64,000 bases of DNA from Rhizobium terricola (GTDB lineage: Bacteria > Pseudomonadota > Alphaproteobacteria > Rhizobiales > Rhizobiaceae), in contig NZ_JABBGK010000001.1 of NCBI RefSeq assembly GCF_012927355.1, positions 496,001 through 560,000 of the forward strand, read 5' to 3'. The first letter of the stretch is position 1; every line of letters starts with the position of its first letter. This document shows, piece after piece, positions 15,856 to 25,546 of this stretch. The notes below the pieces were generated by a model. It worked only from the letters and a program-made list of their open reading frames with translations, searched no databases and had not been told where the DNA came from. Position numbers and translations under genes: made by a program.

Positions 15856-18663
15856 TCACTGCCCCAACCGTTCGAGCAGGGCCGGCACATGCACCTGGTC
15901 GGCCTTATAGTTGCCGGTCAGCATGTACATCATGATGTTGACGCCGGAGCGGAAGGACATTTCCCGCTGCATCTCGTCCGGTGGCACGGTCGGCATCAGG
16001 GGCGCGCCATTGCCATCGACCGCCCAGGCGCCGAGCATGTCGTTGCCGGTGATCAGGATCGGCGAAACCCCGTCGCCGGAAGAAACGACACCGCTGTTGG
16101 TGGTCTTGGCTTCCTGGCGGGCCTCGACCCAGAGCGGGCTTCCGGTATAGCGGCCGGGGAAATTGCTCAGCAGATAGAAGGAGCGGGTCAGCACGTGGTC
16201 GGCAGGCACCGGCTCCAGCGGCGGAATGTCGATATTGGCAAGAATCGCCTGCAGGCGCTCGCCGTTGGCGCTCGGCCCGTCGGTGTCACCAAGCGCCGAG
16301 AACTGGTCGCGGGTGTCGAACAGGACGGTGCCGCCGGCGCGCATATAGGCGTCGATGCGGCTGATCGCGGCGGCTGACGGCATCGGCGCGGTCGCCGAGA
16401 TCGGCCAGAAGATGATCGGGTAGAAGGACAGTTCGTCCTTGGTGATGTCGAGCCCGACCGGCGGCGCGGGTTCCAGCGTGGTGCGGTAGGTGAGGAAATC
16501 GGTGAGGCCGCGCAGGCCGTTTTCGGAGAGGCGGTCGACCTCGTCCTCGCCGGTCACGACATAGGCGAGATGGGTGTTGTCGAGGCGTTCGAAGATCACC
16601 TCGTCACCGGGCTTTGCGTCGTCGGCCACGGCGCGGTCGGCGGGAAAGCCGAGGCTGAGGGGCGCCAGGGCGAGAACGACGGCCGCGGCGGTCCGGCGCG
16701 GCAGCCGCGCGAAGGCGCCGCCCATGAAGAGCACGACGAGGCTGTCGACGACGAGCAACAGGAAGGCAAGGCTCAGGAGCGCCGGTTTGAGCGGGGTGGC
16801 GGCGGTACCGACGAGCGGTTCACGGGCAATCGCCATCGAGGCCTCGGTGTTGAGGGGTTTGAGCTCCGCGCCGGCCGGCAGCAGGTTGAGCGCGGCAAAC
16901 CCGTCCTCGGTGCCATAGAGGCCGGGCGGATTTTCGAAGGTGGCAGCCGAGGGCCTTGCCGGACCGATGTCGAGCGGCCGCGCATTGCCCGGATCGGCAA
17001 TCAGGGCGCCGCGTTCGTCGAGCAGCCGGAAGGGGGCAAGCGTCGCGCGGGCTGAGGCATCCGGCGAGGATGCGGCCGTGCCGACGCGGGAAAGCTGGAC
17101 GATCCGGCGCAGCATCTCGACGAATTCGCCCGAGATCGGCAGGTCCGACCACGTCGCCTCGGCGCTGACATGGAAGAGCACGACGCGGCCCGCGCCGTTT
17201 TCCTTGACGGTCACGAGCGGGGTTCCGTCGGCGAGGCTCGCCCAGGTGCGTTCGGCGAGATCGGGTGTCGGCTCGGCCAGGACCTGGCGCTTGATCAGCA
17301 CGCCTTCGGGGCGGGCCATGCCGGCGAAGGGGCCGAACTTGGGGAAGTCGGCGAGCGGCTGCGGTTCTGCCCAGGAGAGCGCGCCGCCCAGTTCGCGTTC
17401 GCCCTGGCGCAGGATCACGGGCACCAGCGGATCGTTGACGGGAGCTGCGGCGAGGCGCGGGCCGGCAAAGCGGATCAGCGTTCCGCCCTGGTTGATCCAG
17501 CGCTGCAGCGGCTCGTAGACGTCGGCCGGAAGGCGGCCGATATCGGCCATGACGATGGCGGACGGTTTTTGCGCGAGGATCTCGGGGATCGAGACGGCGA
17601 GATCGGGCACGCCCGGCTTCAAGAGGTCGGCGTAAGGGGCGATCGCCCGCTCGATGTAGTAGAGCGGCGAGAGCAGCGGCTGGAAGGCATCGCCGACATC
17701 GCCGGAAAGCAAGGCCACGCGGCGGCGGCGGAAACCGTCGTCGAGCAGGTGGGTGGAACCGGCGCTGGCTAGGCCGGCAATCGAGAGCCGCGCGAAGTCG
17801 TTGCGCAGCTCGAAGGGAGCGGCGACCTCGCCGGTCGCCAGGGTCTTGCCGGCGGGGAAATTCACGGTGCCGGAGGCGATGACGCGGCCCTGCCGGTCCT
17901 GGGCGTCGACGATAAGGCTGCGGGCCTCGTCGCCATCCAGTCGCGAGACCGTGACGGTCAAGGCGTCAGCGCCGTTGGCCGCCGCCGTGATGGCGGTCGC
18001 GGCGGTCTTGTCTCCCTCGATCAGCCGGAGTTGGGCCGGCGAAAGGGCTGCAAGGTCGGACAGCAGCCGTTCCTTGTCGTCGGCGGCAATGCCATCGGAG
18101 AGATAGACGAGCGTGCCGGGACGGGTTCCGCCGAGGGCGGCGGAGGTCGCCTCTATGGCCCGGGCACGATCCGGACGCAGCGGTTTCGGCCGGGCCGCAT
18201 GCAGGCGTTCGAGCGCCTGGGCCGCGCCGGCCGGCACTGCGTCGTGGGCGGCATCGGCGGTGAAGACGATCGACACCGGCAGGTCGCGATCGCTCGCGTC
18301 ACCGATCAGCGCCTCGGCGGTCGCCACCCGTCGGTCCCAGTCGGAGACGGTGGCCCAGCCGTTGTCGACGACCAGCACCAGCGGGCCATCGGCGGAAAGC
18401 GAGGCATTGCGCGGGTTGAGAACCGGATCGGCGAGGGCGAAGATCACCAGCGCGGCCAAAAGCATGCGCAGCAGGGTCAGCCACCACGGGCTCTTCGACG
18501 GCGTCTCGTCGCGCTTCAACACGCCGGCCAGGATGCGTAGCGGCGGGAAGACTTCGCTCTTCGGCCTGGGCGGGGTGAGCTTCAGCAGCCACCAGATCAG
18601 CGGCAGCGCGGCCAGGGCGATCAGAACGGCGGGGGCGGCGAAGGCGATCGGGAGCGCGTTCAT
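15856..18663 (-). CDS. BatA N-domain / DUF4159 membrane protein
   Basis: 935 residues. The N-terminus is BatA-like (helices ~8-28 and ~60-80 flanking a PPRPKSEVFPPLRIL segment). A vWA-like domain follows but its MIDAS is decayed: DNGWA at 100-104 instead of DxSxS, with LSDG at 188-191 in place of TDG. Another helix pair lies near 640-690, then a C-terminal DUF4159 domain with SFYPIIFWPI and GGTVLFDTRDQ. It overlaps the DUF58 gene by 4 nt. Function unknown, probably in the inner membrane with the large domains in the periplasm. Confidence 0.82.
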   Translation of the reverse strand: MNALPIAFAAPAVLIALAALPLIWWLLKLTPPRPKSEVFPPLRILAGVLKRDETPSKSPWWLTLLRMLLAALVIFALADPVLNPRNASLSADGPLVLVVDNGWATVSDWDRRVATAEALIGDASDRDLPVSIVFTADAAHDAVPAGAAQALERLHAARPKPLRPDRARAIEATSAALGGTRPGTLVYLSDGIAADDKERLLSDLAALSPAQLRLIEGDKTAATAITAAANGADALTVTVSRLDGDEARSLIVDAQDRQGRVIASGTVNFPAGKTLATGEVAAPFELRNDFARLSIAGLASAGSTHLLDDGFRRRRVALLSGDVGDAFQPLLSPLYYIERAIAPYADLLKPGVPDLAVSIPEILAQKPSAIVMADIGRLPADVYEPLQRWINQGGTLIRFAGPRLAAAPVNDPLVPVILRQGERELGGALSWAEPQPLADFPKFGPFAGMARPEGVLIKRQVLAEPTPDLAERTWASLADGTPLVTVKENGAGRVVLFHVSAEATWSDLPISGEFVEMLRRIVQLSRVGTAASSPDASARATLAPFRLLDERGALIADPGNARPLDIGPARPSAATFENPPGLYGTEDGFAALNLLPAGAELKPLNTEASMAIAREPLVGTAATPLKPALLSLAFLLLVVDSLVVLFMGGAFARLPRRTAAAVVLALAPLSLGFPADRAVADDAKPGDEVIFERLDNTHLAYVVTGEDEVDRLSENGLRGLTDFLTYRTTLEPAPPVGLDITKDELSFYPIIFWPISATAPMPSAAAISRIDAYMRAGGTVLFDTRDQFSALGDTDGPSANGERLQAILANIDIPPLEPVPADHVLTRSFYLLSNFPGRYTGSPLWVEARQEAKTTNSGVVSSGDGVSPILITGNDMLGAWAVDGNGAPLMPTVPPDEMQREMSFRSGVNIMMYMLTGNYKADQVHVPALLERLGQ

Positions 18664-19580
18664 GCCGGCATGCTCCGGCTCACGAGCGGCGGCGTGCCGG
18701 AGAGATACATGTGGACCGCAACCAGCGCCTCGGAGGCGAGCCGGTCCGTGCCGTGGTGGACGAAGCTCCAGCCGAGACGGCGCAGTTGTTCGCCGAGGTT
18801 TTCGCGACGGGCGAGATAGGCGCGGCGGTAGTCGTCGCGCAGTCCCTCGGCGCGGCCGGAGACAAGCTTTTCACCGGTTTCCGGATCGGTGAACTCGGTG
18901 CGTCCGGCATAGGGAAAGGTCTCTTCCGCGGGGTCGGCGATCTCGACGACATGGCCGCGCAGGCCCCGGCGGGCGAGTGGCGCGATCTTCTCCATGATGC
19001 GGTCGGCGTCATCGAGGAAGTCGCCGATCAGCACGATGTCGCTCGTGCCGCGGATCATGGTGGTGTCCGGCAGCCCGTCGGACAGCGGCGCATGCATGAT
19101 CGCGGTGGCCAGCCGTTCGGCGGCGTTGCGGGCAGCCACCGGCTCCATCACGCCCGGGCAGCCGATGCGTTCGCCGGATCGCGCCAGGATTTCGGCGAGC
19201 GCCAGCATCAGCACCAGCGCACGGCTTTCCTTCGACACCATTCCGAGCGTCGACTTGTACATCATCGACGGGGACATGTCGGCCCAGAGCCAGACGGTGT
19301 GGGCGGCTTCCCATTCGCGGTCGCGGATATAGGTGTGGTCGTCGCGGGCCGAACGACGCCAGTCGATGCGGGCGAAACTTTCACCCTCGGCATAGGGGCG
19401 GAACTGCCAGAAATTCTCGCCGATGCCGCGCTTGCGGCGTCCATGCCAGCCGGCGATCACCGTGTTGGCGATGCGGCGGGCCTCGACCATGCAGTCGGGC
19501 ACCAGCACCGCACGCTGGCGGGCGCGCGTGAGCGCGTCGCTGGCGGAGGTCTGTTCGACGATCTGGCCTATGCTTGCCAC
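18660..19580 (-). CDS. DUF58 protein with vWA-like fold
   Basis: 306 residues. IDWRRSAR at 72-79 is the DUF58 signature, followed by DMSPS at 101-105, a complete DxSxS metal-adhesion motif of a vWA-like domain. DUF58 proteins are nearly always encoded beside MoxR AAA+ ATPases, as here, where the ATPase gene ends 22 bp upstream. No membrane segment is evident, so it is probably cytosolic. Overlaps the DUF4159 gene by 4 nt. Confidence 0.9.
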   Translation of the reverse strand: MASIGQIVEQTSASDALTRARQRAVLVPDCMVEARRIANTVIAGWHGRRKRGIGENFWQFRPYAEGESFARIDWRRSARDDHTYIRDREWEAAHTVWLWADMSPSMMYKSTLGMVSKESRALVLMLALAEILARSGERIGCPGVMEPVAARNAAERLATAIMHAPLSDGLPDTTMIRGTSDIVLIGDFLDDADRIMEKIAPLARRGLRGHVVEIADPAEETFPYAGRTEFTDPETGEKLVSGRAEGLRDDYRRAYLARRENLGEQLRRLGWSFVHHGTDRLASEALVAVHMYLSGTPPLVSRSMPA

Positions 19581-19602
19581 GGATGCATCGCCTTTCCGGT
19601 CA

Positions 19603-20628
19603 TCAGCCGCGCGCCTGCCTGACGAGGTTGGCGATCACGTCGCGCACCGACATGCCTTCGGCGCGGGCGGCGAAGGTGAGCGCCATGCGGTGTTCGAGCA
19701 CGGGTTCGGCGAGCGCATGCACGTCGTCGAGCGAGGGGGCAAGGCGGCCTTCATAGAGGGCGCGGGCGCGGGCGCAGAGCATCAGCGCCTGACCGGCGCG
19801 GGGACCCGGACCCCAGGCGACCGACTTGTCGGTGTCGGCGTTGCCGTGGCCGGGACGGGCGGAGCGGACGAGGGAGAGGATGGCGTCGACCACGCTGTCG
19901 GAAACCGGCATCTGGCGGATGAGCTTCTGGATCTCCAGGAGGCGGGCCGCATCGACGACGCTCACGGCCTTCTGTTCGCTGACACCGGTGGTCTCGAGCA
20001 GGATCTGTCGTTCGGCGGCGAGCTCGGGATAACCGACGTCGACCTGCAGCAGGAAGCGGTCGAGCTGGGCTTCCGGCAGCGGATAGGTGCCTTCCTGTTC
20101 TAGCGGATTCTGGGTCGCCAGCACGTGGAAGGGGGCCGGAAGGTCATAGGGCCGGCCGGCGATCGTCACGTGGTATTCCTGCATCGACTGCAAGAGCGCC
20201 GACTGCGTGCGCGGGCTGGCGCGGTTGATTTCGTCGGCCATCAGAAGCTGGGCGAAGACGGGGCCCTTGACGAAGCGGAAGGAACGCCGGCCGCTTTCGT
20301 CCTGGTCCATGACCTCGGTGCCGAGAATGTCGGAGGGCATCAGGTCGGGCGTGAACTGGATGCGGTTGGCATCGAGACCGAGCACGGTGCCGAGCGTGGT
20401 AACGAGCTTGGTCTTGGCGAGGCCCGGCACGCCGACCAGCAGCGCATGGCCGCCGGACAGGATGGCGAGAAGAGTGTTCTCGACGACCTTTTCCTGGCCG
20501 AAGATGACGCGCGAAACGGCCTGCCTGACGGCGGCGATGTCGGCCAGGGCCTTTTCGGCGGCCTCGACGATCGCCTTTTCGTCGAGCGCGGCATCCGGGG
20601 TCGGCATCATGCCCATGGTCTTCTCCAT
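19603..20628 (-). CDS. MoxR-family AAA+ ATPase
   Basis: 341 residues. Walker A is GVPGLAKTK (66-74), Walker B LLMADEINRA, and the MoxR insert/sensor region QNPLEQEGTYPLPEAQLDRF is present. MoxR ATPases act as chaperones that mature vWA-containing partners. It is the first gene of a four-gene operon with DUF58, DUF4159 and a vWA/GATase-like protein, divergent from the DUF1285 gene. Confidence 0.93.
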   Translation of the reverse strand: MEKTMGMMPTPDAALDEKAIVEAAEKALADIAAVRQAVSRVIFGQEKVVENTLLAILSGGHALLVGVPGLAKTKLVTTLGTVLGLDANRIQFTPDLMPSDILGTEVMDQDESGRRSFRFVKGPVFAQLLMADEINRASPRTQSALLQSMQEYHVTIAGRPYDLPAPFHVLATQNPLEQEGTYPLPEAQLDRFLLQVDVGYPELAAERQILLETTGVSEQKAVSVVDAARLLEIQKLIRQMPVSDSVVDAILSLVRSARPGHGNADTDKSVAWGPGPRAGQALMLCARARALYEGRLAPSLDDVHALAEPVLEHRMALTFAARAEGMSVRDVIANLVRQARG

Positions 20629-20733
20629 CTGGTTTGGCCATCGCTGCCGAATCGGAAGCTCTTTCCGACCACGGCACTCAGGACTAACTTATTCCCCAAA
20701 GGGCGGCTGACAAGCGCGTTTCAAATGACTATC

Positions 20734-20744
20734 TCGTGACACGA
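20734..20744. promoter_or_regulatory. Short palindrome in the MoxR/DUF1285 divergent region
   Basis: TCGTGACACGA is a perfect 5-bp dyad around a central A, 30 bp upstream of the DUF1285 start. A short palindrome is easily formed by chance; listed only as a candidate operator. Confidence 0.2.
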
Positions 20745-20774
20745 TACCGAATAGGGACCAACCGGGACGCAAAG

Positions 20775-21398
20775 ATGGCAGGCGAGACGCTGAAGGCGAC
20801 GACGGATGCGGCCGGACTGGCGGCGATGATTTCGCGCGCGGCGGCCCAGACGGCCGGCGGCAAGCCGACGCTGCCGCCCGTCGATCGCTGGGAACCCCCG
20901 TTCTGCGGGGATCTGGACATGGAAATCCGCGCCGACGGCACGTGGTTCTACATGGGCACGCCGATCGGGCGTGCGCCGCTGGTCCGGCTGTTCTCGACGG
21001 TGCTGCGCAAGGATGCCGACGGCAAGACCTACCTCGTCACACCTGTGGAGAAAGTCGGAATCCGCGTCGAGGACGCTCCCTTTCTCGCCGTGGAGATGAG
21101 TGTCACGGCGCGGGACGGCGAACAGGTCCTCACCTTCCGCACCAATGTCGGCGATCTCGTCGAGGCGGGAGCGGAGCATGCGCTGCGTTTCGTGATCCAC
21201 GGAGAGAACCACGAGCTGAAACCGTACCTGCATGTTCGCGGGCGGCTGGAGGCGCTGGTGACGCGCGCCGTGATGTATGATCTCGTGGAACTCGGCGAGA
21301 CGGTCGATATCGATGGAACCGAGATGTTCGCCGTGCGCTCCGGCGGCGCGCTCTTCCCGGTCATGCCGGCGGCCGAGCTGGACCGGCTGTCGCAATGA
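20775..21398 (+). CDS. DUF1285 domain protein
   Basis: 207 residues. PPVDRWEPPFCGDLDMEIRADGTWFYMGTPIGRAPLVRLFSTVLRKDADG is family-typical in order: a C-G-D-L-D turn, a W-F-Y-x-G-x-P-I-x-R strand and the R-L-F-x-x-V-L-R helix; the C-terminal half is the second DUF1285 subdomain. Function unknown. ATG 20775 is chosen over GTG 20736. The stop overlaps the next ATG by 4 nt, giving an operon DUF1285-NUDIX-cca. Confidence 0.85.
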   Translation: MAGETLKATTDAAGLAAMISRAAAQTAGGKPTLPPVDRWEPPFCGDLDMEIRADGTWFYMGTPIGRAPLVRLFSTVLRKDADGKTYLVTPVEKVGIRVEDAPFLAVEMSVTARDGEQVLTFRTNVGDLVEAGAEHALRFVIHGENHELKPYLHVRGRLEALVTRAVMYDLVELGETVDIDGTEMFAVRSGGALFPVMPAAELDRLSQ

Positions 21399-22027
21399 AT
21401 TTCACCGATTTCTCAGCCGCGGATTTCCGCCACCGGGCGCTGAACCAGATCGGCGCGCCGATCGAACATGCCTGGCGCGACCATGGCGACCATGTGCTGA
21501 ATCCGGAAAGCCTCGTCGAGGTCGAGGGGCTGAAGCTGAAGGACGCCGCCGTGCTGGTCCCGGTGGTGGACGATCCGGACGGGGCCAAGGTGATCCTCAC
21601 CCAGCGCACCGCGAAGCTCCGGAAGCATTCCGGCCAGGTCGCCTTTCCCGGCGGCGGGATCGACGAGGGCGATCCTTCGCCCGAGGTTGCCGCACTCCGC
21701 GAGGCGCAGGAGGAGATCGGCCTTCATCCGGATTTCGTCGAAACCGTCGGCCGGCTGCCGCAATATCTGGCGGGGACGGGTTTCCGCATCGTCCCGGTGC
21801 TCTCGGTGGTGCGGCGCGGCTTCACCATCACGCCCAACCCGGAAGAGGTCGATGCGGTGTTCGAGGTGCCGCTCTCCTTCCTGATGAACCCGGAGAACCA
21901 CCAGCGCGACAGCCGCACCTGGCAGGGGATCGTCCGGCATTTCTACGTGATGCCCTATGGCGAACGCTATATCTGGGGCATTACCGCCGGGATCATCCGG
22001 ACGCTTTATGAAAGGCTCTATGCATGA
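21395..22027 (+). CDS. NUDIX hydrolase, CoA-pyrophosphatase (NudL-like)
   Basis: 210 residues. The UPF0035 tag TQRTAKLRKHSGQVAFPGGG precedes the NUDIX box (GGGIDEGDPSPEVAALREAQ then EEIGL), a combination specific to CoA pyrophosphatases that split CoA into 3',5'-ADP and 4'-phosphopantetheine. Overlaps both neighbours by 4 nt. Confidence 0.9.
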   Translation: MNFTDFSAADFRHRALNQIGAPIEHAWRDHGDHVLNPESLVEVEGLKLKDAAVLVPVVDDPDGAKVILTQRTAKLRKHSGQVAFPGGGIDEGDPSPEVAALREAQEEIGLHPDFVETVGRLPQYLAGTGFRIVPVLSVVRRGFTITPNPEEVDAVFEVPLSFLMNPENHQRDSRTWQGIVRHFYVMPYGERYIWGITAGIIRTLYERLYA

Positions 22028-23280
22028 CCGACCTGTCGAACGAGAGCTGGTTCCGCGAACCGGGGCTGCAGCGGCTCTTCGCGCTGCTCAACGCCGACGG
22101 CGGAGAGGTGCGGGTGGTTGGAGGCGCGGTGCGCAACAGCCTGATGGGGCTGCCGGTCGGCGACATCGACCTCGCGACGACGCTCGAGCCCGAAGCGGTC
22201 GTCGAACGGGCAAAGGCTGCCGGCATCAAGGCCGTGCCGACCGGTATCGACCACGGCACGGTGACGCTGGTGATCGACGGCAAGGGCTATGAGGTGACGA
22301 CGCTTCGCCGCGACGTCGAAACCGACGGGCGGCGCGCCAAGGTGGCCTTCGGGCAGGACTGGCAGGAGGATGCCGAGCGGCGCGACCTGACGATCAACGC
22401 ACTCTATGCCGGCGCGGACGGGCAGGTGATCGACCTCGTCGACGGTCTGCCCGACATCGAGACGAAGACCGTTCGCTTCATCGGCGACGCCGAAATGCGG
22501 ATCGCCGAGGATTATCTGCGCGTCCTGCGCTTCTTCCGCTTCTTCGCCCACTACGGCGGCGGCCGACCGGATGCGGCAGGCCTGAAGGCCTGTGCGCGGG
22601 CGGTTTCCAAGCTCTCGACGCTGTCGGCCGAGCGGGTCTGGGCGGAAACCAAGAAGCTGCTCTCGGCACGCGATCCCGGCCGGGCGCTTCTGTGGATGCG
22701 TCAGTCGGGCGTGCTCTCCGCGATCCTGCCGGAAACCGAAAAATGGGGCATCGACGCGATCCCGACGCTGGTGGCGGCCGAGCAGGCGCTCGGCTGGCGG
22801 CCTGAACCGCTGCTCAGGCTGGCGTCGATCGTGCCGAAGGATGCCGAGCGGCTGGCGGCGCTCGCGCAACGGCTGCGTATGTCGAATGCGGAGGCTGCCT
22901 ATCTCGATCGCTATGCGAAGGCCCCGAAGGCCAATCCGGACGGCTCCGACATCGCCTTCGACCGCGAGCTCTATCGAAGCGGCAAGGAGGGCATCGTTGC
23001 CGCGCTGAAGATCGATCTGGCCTATGCGCGAGCGGCGGCCGAGGCCGACCCGAAGGCCATGGCGAAGGCGGGCCGGCTGTCGGTGCTGCTTCAGCGGGCC
23101 GAACGGTTTGAACGCCCGGTCTTCCCGCTGAGCGGGGCGGACGTGCTGGCGGGCGGCGTCGAGCCGGGTCCCGCCGTCGGCGAGACGCTCAAGGCGCTCG
23201 AACAGGAATGGGTCAACTCGAACTTTTCCTTCGACCGGGCGAAGCTCCTCGCCCGGCTCCAGGATCTCGTCAGAAACTGA
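22024..23280 (+). CDS. cca: CCA tRNA nucleotidyltransferase
   Basis: 418 residues. VVGGAVRNSLMG and GDIDLATT give the class II nucleotidyltransferase G-G-x-V-R and D-x-D motifs, and DLTINALYA and RIAEDYLRVLRFFRF are the motif B/C and nucleotide-selecting regions. Adds or repairs the 3' CCA end of tRNA. The C-terminal ~200 residues are helical, as in alphaproteobacterial homologues, with no HD domain visible. Last gene of the DUF1285 operon. Confidence 0.93.
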   Translation: MTDLSNESWFREPGLQRLFALLNADGGEVRVVGGAVRNSLMGLPVGDIDLATTLEPEAVVERAKAAGIKAVPTGIDHGTVTLVIDGKGYEVTTLRRDVETDGRRAKVAFGQDWQEDAERRDLTINALYAGADGQVIDLVDGLPDIETKTVRFIGDAEMRIAEDYLRVLRFFRFFAHYGGGRPDAAGLKACARAVSKLSTLSAERVWAETKKLLSARDPGRALLWMRQSGVLSAILPETEKWGIDAIPTLVAAEQALGWRPEPLLRLASIVPKDAERLAALAQRLRMSNAEAAYLDRYAKAPKANPDGSDIAFDRELYRSGKEGIVAALKIDLAYARAAAEADPKAMAKAGRLSVLLQRAERFERPVFPLSGADVLAGGVEPGPAVGETLKALEQEWVNSNFSFDRAKLLARLQDLVRN

Positions 23281-23398
23281 TTCAAGTGCTTGCGAAACTG
23301 ATTCATCCGGTCGCTACAAGTCCTTGCGCCGAATGAGCAATTCGTTTGATGTTCCCGCAAAGCGGCGGTCTTCGGTCGTGCCGGAGCGCCGCCGAATA

Positions 23399-23584
23399 TC
23401 AGGCGGCGTTTGCCTGTTCGGTGATCCGGGCCTTGATGTTGTCGACCATGTTTTCGCGGATGACCGTTTCGCCGTGGGCTGTGCGCATGTGCTCGACGGC
23501 ACGGCGGACGACTTCGGCTTCCTCCTCGGCCCGCGTGTGCCAAGAGCAGCCGGGGACCAGTGAACCACATTCGAACTGTTTCAT
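23399..23584 (-). CDS. DUF1059 small protein
   Basis: 61 residues. The CGSLVPGCSWHTRAEEE beginning and VEHMRTAHGET match DUF1059, a family of ~60-residue proteins with a C-x(7)-C and two histidines suggesting a small metal site. Function unknown. GAGGAGAA precedes the ATG. Confidence 0.85.
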   Translation of the reverse strand: MKQFECGSLVPGCSWHTRAEEEAEVVRRAVEHMRTAHGETVIRENMVDNIKARITEQANAA

Positions 23585-23716
23585 GTCGTTCTCCTCTTCG
23601 ACTTGTTACAGCGCCAGCGAGACTATCACGAAAGCCGAAAACAGCCAAACTCAGGAGCGTTCGGGACCGGCCTTGAGGCCGGTCCTTGATGCTGCTTTTA
23701 GGCGATGCGGATTGCG

Positions 23717-23989
23717 TTACTCGGGCATGGCCCAGGCACGGAAGACCGTACCGTTGGCTTGCGGCGGCAATTTGCGGGAAAGGCCTTCGATGTCGTTGGC
23801 CGCAGCCAGATCTGTCAGGTCGTGACCGGCAAGGCCGAGCCGGACCTGTTCGACGAAATAGCTGTGGGGCAGGTCGACGTCGCTCGATGCCCTCAGTTCC
23901 TCTGCCAGACGGTCAATGAATTCGGGGGTGTTGAGAACGCGCTCGGTCGAAGCGGGAGTGTGGGGTGGAATGCTGCTCGGGTATGCCAT
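23717..23989 (-). CDS. Small hypothetical protein
   Basis: 90 residues, acidic and without membrane segment or known motif. ATG 23989 has an excellent Shine-Dalgarno (GGAGGAGA). A short predicted helix FIDRLAEELRASSDVDLPHSYF lies in the middle. Not recognised as a family member. Confidence 0.6.
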   Translation of the reverse strand: MAYPSSIPPHTPASTERVLNTPEFIDRLAEELRASSDVDLPHSYFVEQVRLGLAGHDLTDLAAANDIEGLSRKLPPQANGTVFRAWAMPE

Positions 23990-24154
23990 CGCAATCTCCT
24001 CCATTCGTAACGGACGAGACGATAACACGGCAAAACCACATTCCAAATGCAATTTGATGTCGCACCTGGGCTGCGACGCTTTGGGGCGATTTGCCGCCCA
24101 GGTGACGCTTCTGGCTGTGGATATCGATGCGCGGTTCGCGGGACGGGAACGCCG

Positions 24155-25069
24155 TCAGGGCCAGCGCACCACCGGCGGCAAGGAGGAGAGAATGGACTCG
24201 ACGTTTCCGCCCGTCTTCAGGCCGAAGATCGTGCCGCGGTCGTAGAGCAGGTTGAACTCGACATAACGGCCGCGCCGCACGAGCTGTTCGTCCCGGTCTT
24301 CCTCGGTCCAGGGCAGGTTGAAGTTCGACCGCACGATCTTCGGATAGACGAGGTTGAAGGCGCGGCCGACATCCTGAACAAGCGCGAAGTCGGCATTCCA
24401 GCCGCCAATCTCTTCCGGAGAATGCAGCCAGTCGAAGAAGATGCCGCCGATGCCGCGAGGCTCGTTGCGGTGCGGCAGGAAGAAGTATTCGTCGCACCAG
24501 GCCTTGAATCTCGGATAATCCGCGACGGCGGCGTGACGACCGCAGGTGATCTCCATCGCGCGGTGGAACAGGCGGGTGTCGGGATCGTCCTGCGTGCGCC
24601 GGCGATCGAGCATCGGGGTGAGGTCTGCACCGCCGCCGAACCATTGGCTGGTGGTTACGACCATGCGGGTGTTCATGTGCACGGTCGGCACGTTCGGATT
24701 GACCGGATGAGCGATCAGCGAAATGCCGGAAGCCCAGAAGCGGGGATCTTCTTCCGCGCCGGGCATGGTCTTGCGGAATTCGGGCGAAAATTCGCCGTGG
24801 ACCGTCGAGGTATGGACGCCGACCTTCTCGAAGACGCGGCCTTCCATCATCGACATCCGCCCGCCGCCGCCGGCTCCGCCGTCGCGAAGCCAGTCCTTGC
24901 CGACGAAGCGGCCGGGCTTCTGGTCGGCCAGCGGGCCGGTCAGCTCGTCTTCCAGCGCTTCGAAGGAGGCACAGATGGTGTCGCGCAGGCCCTCGAACCA
25001 GGCGCGGGCGGCCAGCTTCTTGTCCTCGATGTCAAACGGCAGGCCTTTCGGCAGATCAGGTCTTTGCAT
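24155..25069 (-). CDS. hemF: Oxygen-dependent coproporphyrinogen III oxidase
   Basis: 304 residues. Decarboxylates coproporphyrinogen III to protoporphyrinogen IX using O2 in haem synthesis. Family blocks are plain: [57 protein letters not shown] and [30 protein letters not shown]. The ATG 25069 start ([11 protein letters not shown]) aligns with the usual N-terminus; an in-frame ATG lies at 25093. Confidence 0.95.
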   Translation of the reverse strand: MQRPDLPKGLPFDIEDKKLAARAWFEGLRDTICASFEALEDELTGPLADQKPGRFVGKDWLRDGGAGGGGRMSMMEGRVFEKVGVHTSTVHGEFSPEFRKTMPGAEEDPRFWASGISLIAHPVNPNVPTVHMNTRMVVTTSQWFGGGADLTPMLDRRRTQDDPDTRLFHRAMEITCGRHAAVADYPRFKAWCDEYFFLPHRNEPRGIGGIFFDWLHSPEEIGGWNADFALVQDVGRAFNLVYPKIVRSNFNLPWTEEDRDEQLVRRGRYVEFNLLYDRGTIFGLKTGGNVESILSSLPPVVRWP

Positions 25070-25234
25070 CCTTCCCCCGGGGCTTAAGCCCATGGACGGC
25101 GACTCGGCGCCTCTTTCAAATTCTGCAATTAGCAGGTCGATCCCGCCTCAACCAGACGAAGGGCAGGGCCGTCCCCCAGATTCGACTCGCAAATCCGCGG
25201 CTGCGCCCCTATTTTGAGGGCATCGAGGTGTTTC

Positions 25235-25495
25235 ATGACGAAGATACCGGGTCCGCCGCCGCTGGACGGCCTCAAGAGACGGATCGCCCAGCAGCGTCAG
25301 GCGAAGGGCGCGCGCGACGGTGCGCATTTTGTTCGAGAAACCTTCTGCCTCACACGGGACGAAGCGCGTGCCAAGGCGCGCGAGTGGTTCGACAGTTTTC
25401 CGAAGGCCGCCTACTGGACGGAAGTGGAAAGCTGGCGCCAGCTCGATGGCGACCGGATCGAGTTCACCATGCGCCGGCTGCCGACGGCTGACTAA
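25235..25495 (+). CDS. Small conserved hypothetical protein
   Basis: 86 residues from ATG 25235, basic N-terminal half (KRRIAQQRQAKGARDG) and a C-terminal part with FCLTRDEARAKAREWFDSFPKAAYWTEVESWR. It resembles short conserved rhizobial proteins of unknown function; no motif allows a role. Convergent with the alpha/beta hydrolase gene at 25547. Confidence 0.65.
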   Translation: MTKIPGPPPLDGLKRRIAQQRQAKGARDGAHFVRETFCLTRDEARAKAREWFDSFPKAAYWTEVESWRQLDGDRIEFTMRRLPTAD

Positions 25496-25546
25496 ATCGC
25501 CACAACTCCTGCTTTCAAGCGATCACCCCCCGCAGGGCCGTCGCGG

